A DNA stretch of 29,681 nt, from the IMG/VR virus record IMGVR_UViG_3300030060_003880, positions 1 to 29,681 of that record; one strand, written 5' to 3'. The notes beneath the pieces are model-generated. The model saw only the letters and a program-made list of their open reading frames with translations. It ran no database searches and was not told the origin of the DNA. A program made the position numbers and the translations under genes. Within the stretch, counting starts at the first letter, position 1, and every line of letters begins with the position of its first letter. This stretch comes from a virus. Positions 26,987 through 29,681 of the stretch are shown here, one piece after another.

Positions 26987-27530
26987 ATTTAATTGAAATT
27001 GAATTTGTTAATACTCTATATAATCTTTCACCATCAATAATAAATTCATATTCACTATGTGGTGTGAATCCAACTAAATCATTTTGTTTAATATCTTTAA
27101 TCGTATTATCAGTATATTTTATAATACCAATTAACGGTCTTTCTTTTTTAACACTAAACTTATCAATTGACTTTATTGGTTTTACAAAACAATATCCTTC
27201 TAAAGATTTCCAGTTTTTATTTCTTTTGTATGCAAATATTTGATCTTGAAAAACAGTATATTTATTTTTCTTGATCCAACTTCTGCTATTTTTTTCAACA
27301 CCTTTTATATTATGCCATCTTCTAAACACATTGTGATGAACAATAATATTATCACCTTTTTTAATTTGTGTTTTGTTTACAATTGGTGCTTGCAAAACAA
27401 CAGCTTCTCTATTTACATATTGATGATTAAAAATTTCAGTGTTTAGTATTAATTCTTTATCATCAACATTTTTAATATTGTTATATCTATTGCCCTTTGG
27501 TTTAATTATAAAATTGTAAATACCACGCAT
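26931..27530 (-). CDS. tandem GroES-like (co-chaperonin-like) protein, 199 aa
   Basis: Two beta-barrel-like halves are visible. Half 1 (residues about 5-101) starts NFIIKPKGNRY, continues with VVLQAP...IKKGDNIIV and ends YTVFQDQIFAYK, which follows the GroES order (VIV.R..., GEVLAVG..., KVGDIVIF, ...ESDILAIVE). Half 2 (residues about 112-184) repeats it: GYCFVKPI, PLIGIIKYT, IKQNDLVGF, then YEFIIDGERLYRV and SISIKYEY. A duplicated co-chaperonin arrangement is known from plastid Cpn20, and phages such as T4 (gp31) encode GroES replacements for capsid folding. A mobile loop for chaperonin binding is not evident. It stands in the packaging block and overlaps its neighbours. The fold assignment is my own motif comparison; the alternative is an unrelated beta-barrel head protein. 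Confidence 0.4.
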   Translation of the reverse strand: MRGIYNFIIKPKGNRYNNIKNVDDKELILNTEIFNHQYVNREAVVLQAPIVNKTQIKKGDNIIVHHNVFRRWHNIKGVEKNSRSWIKKNKYTVFQDQIFAYKRNKNWKSLEGYCFVKPIKSIDKFSVKKERPLIGIIKYTDNTIKDIKQNDLVGFTPHSEYEFIIDGERLYRVLTNSISIKYEYQGDEEEYNPSWAQGS

Positions 27531-27751
27531 TAATATTCGAGATTATATTCTACTGATATTGCCATATTTTTATTAAAATCTTTCCAGGGTAAAACCTCTT
27601 TATTTTTTTTAATATAAATACTAAATTTATCAGTACCTTCTAATATATCACAAATAGTATGCCCGCCGTAAACTTCTTGGCCTACGGCATAATGCATAGC
27701 TTCGTTTTTATAATCTTTACCAATACTTATCTTACGTATTAGCTTGCTCAT
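27530..27751 (-). CDS. small conserved protein, 73 aa, unknown function
   Basis: Compact, beta-leaning protein with MHYAVGQEVYGGHTICDIL at residues 19-37 as the most distinctive segment; C-terminal residues are hydrophobic-aromatic (AISVEYNLEY). The stop and the next gene's ATG share one base (TAATG), and its start lies inside the end of the 93-aa gene, so it is part of a translationally coupled block ending in the terminase. No catalytic motif is visible. No function is assigned. Confidence 0.55.
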   Translation of the reverse strand: MSKLIRKISIGKDYKNEAMHYAVGQEVYGGHTICDILEGTDKFSIYIKKNKEVLPWKDFNKNMAISVEYNLEY

Positions 27752-28013
27752 TTTGTCTTGGTGTTATAGAACCATTTTGTATGTCTATATTGACATCGCC
27801 GTATTCTTCTTGTAGAGATTTTTGTTTCTCTAACAATTGTTTTTGCAATCCTTGTATCCCTTGCAACAATGAATACTTTTGTGATTCTGATTGACCCAAG
27901 CTTAATTGGGCAGTATTTATTCTATTAACGATTTCTTGAAGTTCCTTTAACTGAAATTCAGTTATTTTTTTTGGTTCTTCAGCTATTTTATTATTGTTTT
28001 TGTTTTTATTCAT
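27732..28013 (-). CDS. small coiled-coil protein, 93 aa
   Basis: An N-terminal Asn/Lys-rich tail (MNKNKNNNK) is followed by a continuous helix (residues about 15-70, QLKELQEIVNRINTAQLSLG...LLEKQKSLQEEYG) with heptad-like hydrophobic spacing, then a short beta-like end (VNIDIQNGSI). It is the first gene after a 117-bp intergenic gap, so it probably starts the packaging operon. The C-terminus overlaps the 73-aa gene by 20 bases. The function is not known to me; the coiled coil suggests an oligomeric assembly factor. Confidence 0.55.
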   Translation of the reverse strand: MNKNKNNNKIAEEPKKITEFQLKELQEIVNRINTAQLSLGQSESQKYSLLQGIQGLQKQLLEKQKSLQEEYGDVNIDIQNGSITPRQNEQANT

Positions 28014-28130
28014 AATTAATTAAATTTAAGTTTATTACATGTTATTACTATTACATAAATAATAATATTCTTAATAAGCTATTGTCATAGCTATAATTTT
28101 TTATCCTTTTAATGTCTATATTATTTTACT
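28014..28130 (-). other. intergenic gap before the packaging block
   Basis: The longest gap in the window (117 bp), extremely A/T-rich. It separates the fibre-like gene from the packaging block and is the best place for a promoter of the latter, but I find no convincing -35/-10 pair or Bacteroidetes TAnnTTTG element. A small hairpin (6-bp stem AGCTAT/ATAGCT, loop of four bases, 28077-28092) lies inside it; no T-run follows on the minus strand, so it is not a standard terminator for the fibre gene. Confidence 0.3.
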
Positions 28131-29681
28131 TTATAATAATCTTCTAAATCGAATACTTAAATCTGTACCAGGTGCATTTGCTCCAACTTTAAGCTCTAAT
28201 CTTATATTTTCTCCAGGAGAACCACCAGCACTTGATGTTGCATTAGCTAATCTTGCTTCTAAAGTTCTACTGTTATCAGAATGACCAGCTCTTTGTAATG
28301 TTATAGGATATGTAATATTTTGATTTGTTGCACCTTTATACCAAGAAATAATAGCACTCCAATACATACCATACCAATATGGTTCATTAGGTGAATGATC
28401 ATTACTATATATCTGCATAAGATATGTTCCAGATGCGCCTAACTGATAAGAACCTGAATTACTATATATTCCTGTATCAATCCAATCACCATCTGTAAAA
28501 TCTATATTTATATCAAATATTTCTCTAGTATCTATTTGAGCTCCAGTTCCATCCGCGATATCTAAACCTTTATGTGATACCGTTCCTGAAAAAGCTGCAT
28601 TGCCACCCTCTGATGTATCAAAAGTCAACATATTAATTGTACTACCACCATCATTACCTCTTATTCTAAAATCTTCATCAGCAGTAGTGTTTGTCAACAT
28701 TACATCGCTACCAGAATGTGTAAGATATGCATATGTTGTACCTGCATCTTTAAAGTAAATATCATCACCACCAGCATCTAATACAATATCTCCTACCGCA
28801 TCAATAGTAAAATCACCACTACCACTTTCTGTTAATGTTGTTGCGTTGCTGCCGTCACTAGATATAGATACCACTCCAGCCTGTGATATAATAAACTTAT
28901 CAACAAGACTAGCAACCGCATCCGCTGATCCACTACCCACTGAGCTAAATGTAAAAGCACCACCACTCATTGCTAGTATACCTGCACCTGCAGCGTATTT
29001 ATATCTCCAACTTTGAGCACCACCAGTTTGATAATAATATAAGTTTTGAGTTAAATAAAAATCGTGTGCTTCCCTAAATAACACTCCACCACCACCCCAC
29101 GAGACATTTGAATATCCTGGATTTTGGTCATATGGTAATGTGTATCCATCTGCACCCCCAACTCCTCTAAACTCAACTTGACCTGTTGATGGAATTGTTA
29201 ATAATTTTGTAGCTGAATCTGGATCGCTATTTCCCGTACCAATAAAAAAGTCTTTTGCTGTTCCACCATCTGATTCAAATATTAAACCAAGTCCAAGGGT
29301 ACTATTTACCGCCATTCCATAATTTCCTGTACCATCAAAATATAATCCATTACCCGCTGAAGAACCAATAAATTTATTTGATTGAAAACCAACAGCAACA
29401 TTACCTGCAAAAGTTGCGTTTTGTGATGAGTCTAACGTTAGAGCTAAAGTAGGTGCTGAACCTGGTCCTGTGCTTGTTGGTTTAGTATAAAATAACATAT
29501 CAGCTCCTGCTGCGCTACCACTATGATTTCCATCAGCTATAGCTTCTATCATTGCTTCTGCGGCAGCGTTTGTGTTTGCACTATCTGTACCTTTCCACGC
29601 GAATGTACCCAAACTTTCATTATCACTAGGTGAACCAGTTTCTCTTACTAACTGTATTCCACCACCTTGACCACCAGTTAA
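28131..29681 (-). CDS. tail fibre-like / receptor-binding protein (N-terminus beyond window)
   Basis: The frame is open to the right edge, giving 516 visible codons; the true start lies outside. A TTG at 29612 could be read as a start, but in-frame codons continue upstream (GGGIQLVRETGSPSDNES), so that start is unlikely. The body consists of Gly/Ser/Asp-rich beta repeats of the kind found in marine phage fibres, with NATFAGNVAVG, GDFTIDAVGDIVLDAGGDDI and NAAFSGTVSHKG as variations on one theme. The C-terminal about 130 residues form a distinct domain (from TREIFDINIDFTDGDW to SIRFRRLL, with YWSAIISWYKG and LQRAGHSDN) resembling C-terminal heads of marine phage fibres. Such domains contact the host surface. 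No chaperone or peptidase motif is seen. It is followed by the intergenic gap. Confidence 0.75.
   Translation of the reverse strand, partial: LTGGQGGGIQLVRETGSPSDNESLGTFAWKGTDSANTNAAAEAMIEAIADGNHSGSAAGADMLFYTKPTSTGPGSAPTLALTLDSSQNATFAGNVAVGFQSNKFIGSSAGNGLYFDGTGNYGMAVNSTLGLGLIFESDGGTAKDFFIGTGNSDPDSATKLLTIPSTGQVEFRGVGGADGYTLPYDQNPGYSNVSWGGGGVLFREAHDFYLTQNLYYYQTGGAQSWRYKYAAGAGILAMSGGAFTFSSVGSGSADAVASLVDKFIISQAGVVSISSDGSNATTLTESGSGDFTIDAVGDIVLDAGGDDIYFKDAGTTYAYLTHSGSDVMLTNTTADEDFRIRGNDGGSTINMLTFDTSEGGNAAFSGTVSHKGLDIADGTGAQIDTREIFDINIDFTDGDWIDTGIYSNSGSYQLGASGTYLMQIYSNDHSPNEPYWYGMYWSAIISWYKGATNQNITYPITLQRAGHSDNSRTLEARLANATSSAGGSPGENIRLELKVGANAPGTDLSIRFRRLL

Noticed and set aside
28077-28092. Small hairpin AGCTAT/ATAGCT as terminator of the fibre gene
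   Set aside because: Only six A/T-rich pairs and no U-run on the transcribed (minus) strand; kept only as a note in the intergenic entry.
28014-28130. Promoter for the packaging block
   Set aside because: Many A/T-rich TATAAT-like matches occur by chance; no TAnnTTTG/TTG pair or other consensus is clear enough to report.
29612-29612. TTG start for the fibre-like gene
   Set aside because: The same frame continues without a stop to the window edge and encodes fibre-like sequence upstream of this codon, so the gene is 5'-truncated by the window.
1-29681. tRNA genes, CRISPR arrays, integrase or insertion sequences
   Set aside because: None was seen on either strand by inspection; nearly all bases are covered by minus-strand structural genes.

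Overview
The window is a 29.7-kb piece of a strongly A+T-rich, double-stranded DNA tailed-phage genome. It carries virion assembly genes, all on the minus strand and so transcribed from right to left. I see no tRNA, rRNA, CRISPR array, integrase, insertion sequence or host metabolic gene. Portal, large terminase and major capsid genes are recognisable. The portal has a long helical C-terminus, the tail genes look like adaptor and nozzle proteins, and three probable internal (ejection) protein genes follow. There is no sheath, tube or tape-measure gene, so a short-tailed (podovirus-like) particle is the best reading. Translation starts lack Shine-Dalgarno sequences and sit in A/T-rich leaders. 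With the low G+C and the style of terminase and fibre proteins, this fits a phage of a marine Bacteroidetes (flavobacterium-like) host, in the broad neighbourhood of Cellulophaga-type, crAss-like or uncultured marine podoviruses. Host and lineage are inference, not proof.

Layout in transcription order (high to low coordinates). A tail-fibre-like gene enters from beyond the right edge (28131-29681, N-terminus missing). After a 117-bp gap comes a compact packaging block with overlapping genes: a 93-aa coiled-coil protein, a 73-aa protein, a 199-aa protein that looks like two tandem GroES-like barrels, a 91-aa candidate small terminase, the large terminase, and the portal. Next come a 117-aa small virion protein, a Lys/Glu-rich probable scaffold, and the major capsid protein, whose gene is followed by a strong intrinsic terminator with a UUCG tetraloop. 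A 291-aa conserved protein follows, then a long hairpin, then the tail genes: a 245-aa adaptor-like protein, a 375-aa connector protein, and a 2577-aa tail protein. A 110-aa protein and three probable internal/ejection proteins (207 aa, 325 aa and a giant of at least 2077 aa) complete the window. The giant runs off the left edge.

The most interesting part is the giant left-edge protein. Reading it from its start at 6233 shows long coiled coils, a zincin-type HELAH motif (residues 1079-1083), a segment resembling sigma-70 region 2 (about 1245-1337), and a HAD-type DxDxT motif (D2005, D2007, T2009) just before the window edge. Its position directly after two ejection-like proteins suggests it is packed in the capsid and delivered into the host with the DNA. 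It would thus be a polyvalent, multi-enzyme injected protein that may include a transcription-hijacking module. Other points of note are the tandem GroES-like protein before the terminase genes, a beta-domain shared by the two consecutive tail proteins, and the lambda gpA-like variant P-loop of the terminase.
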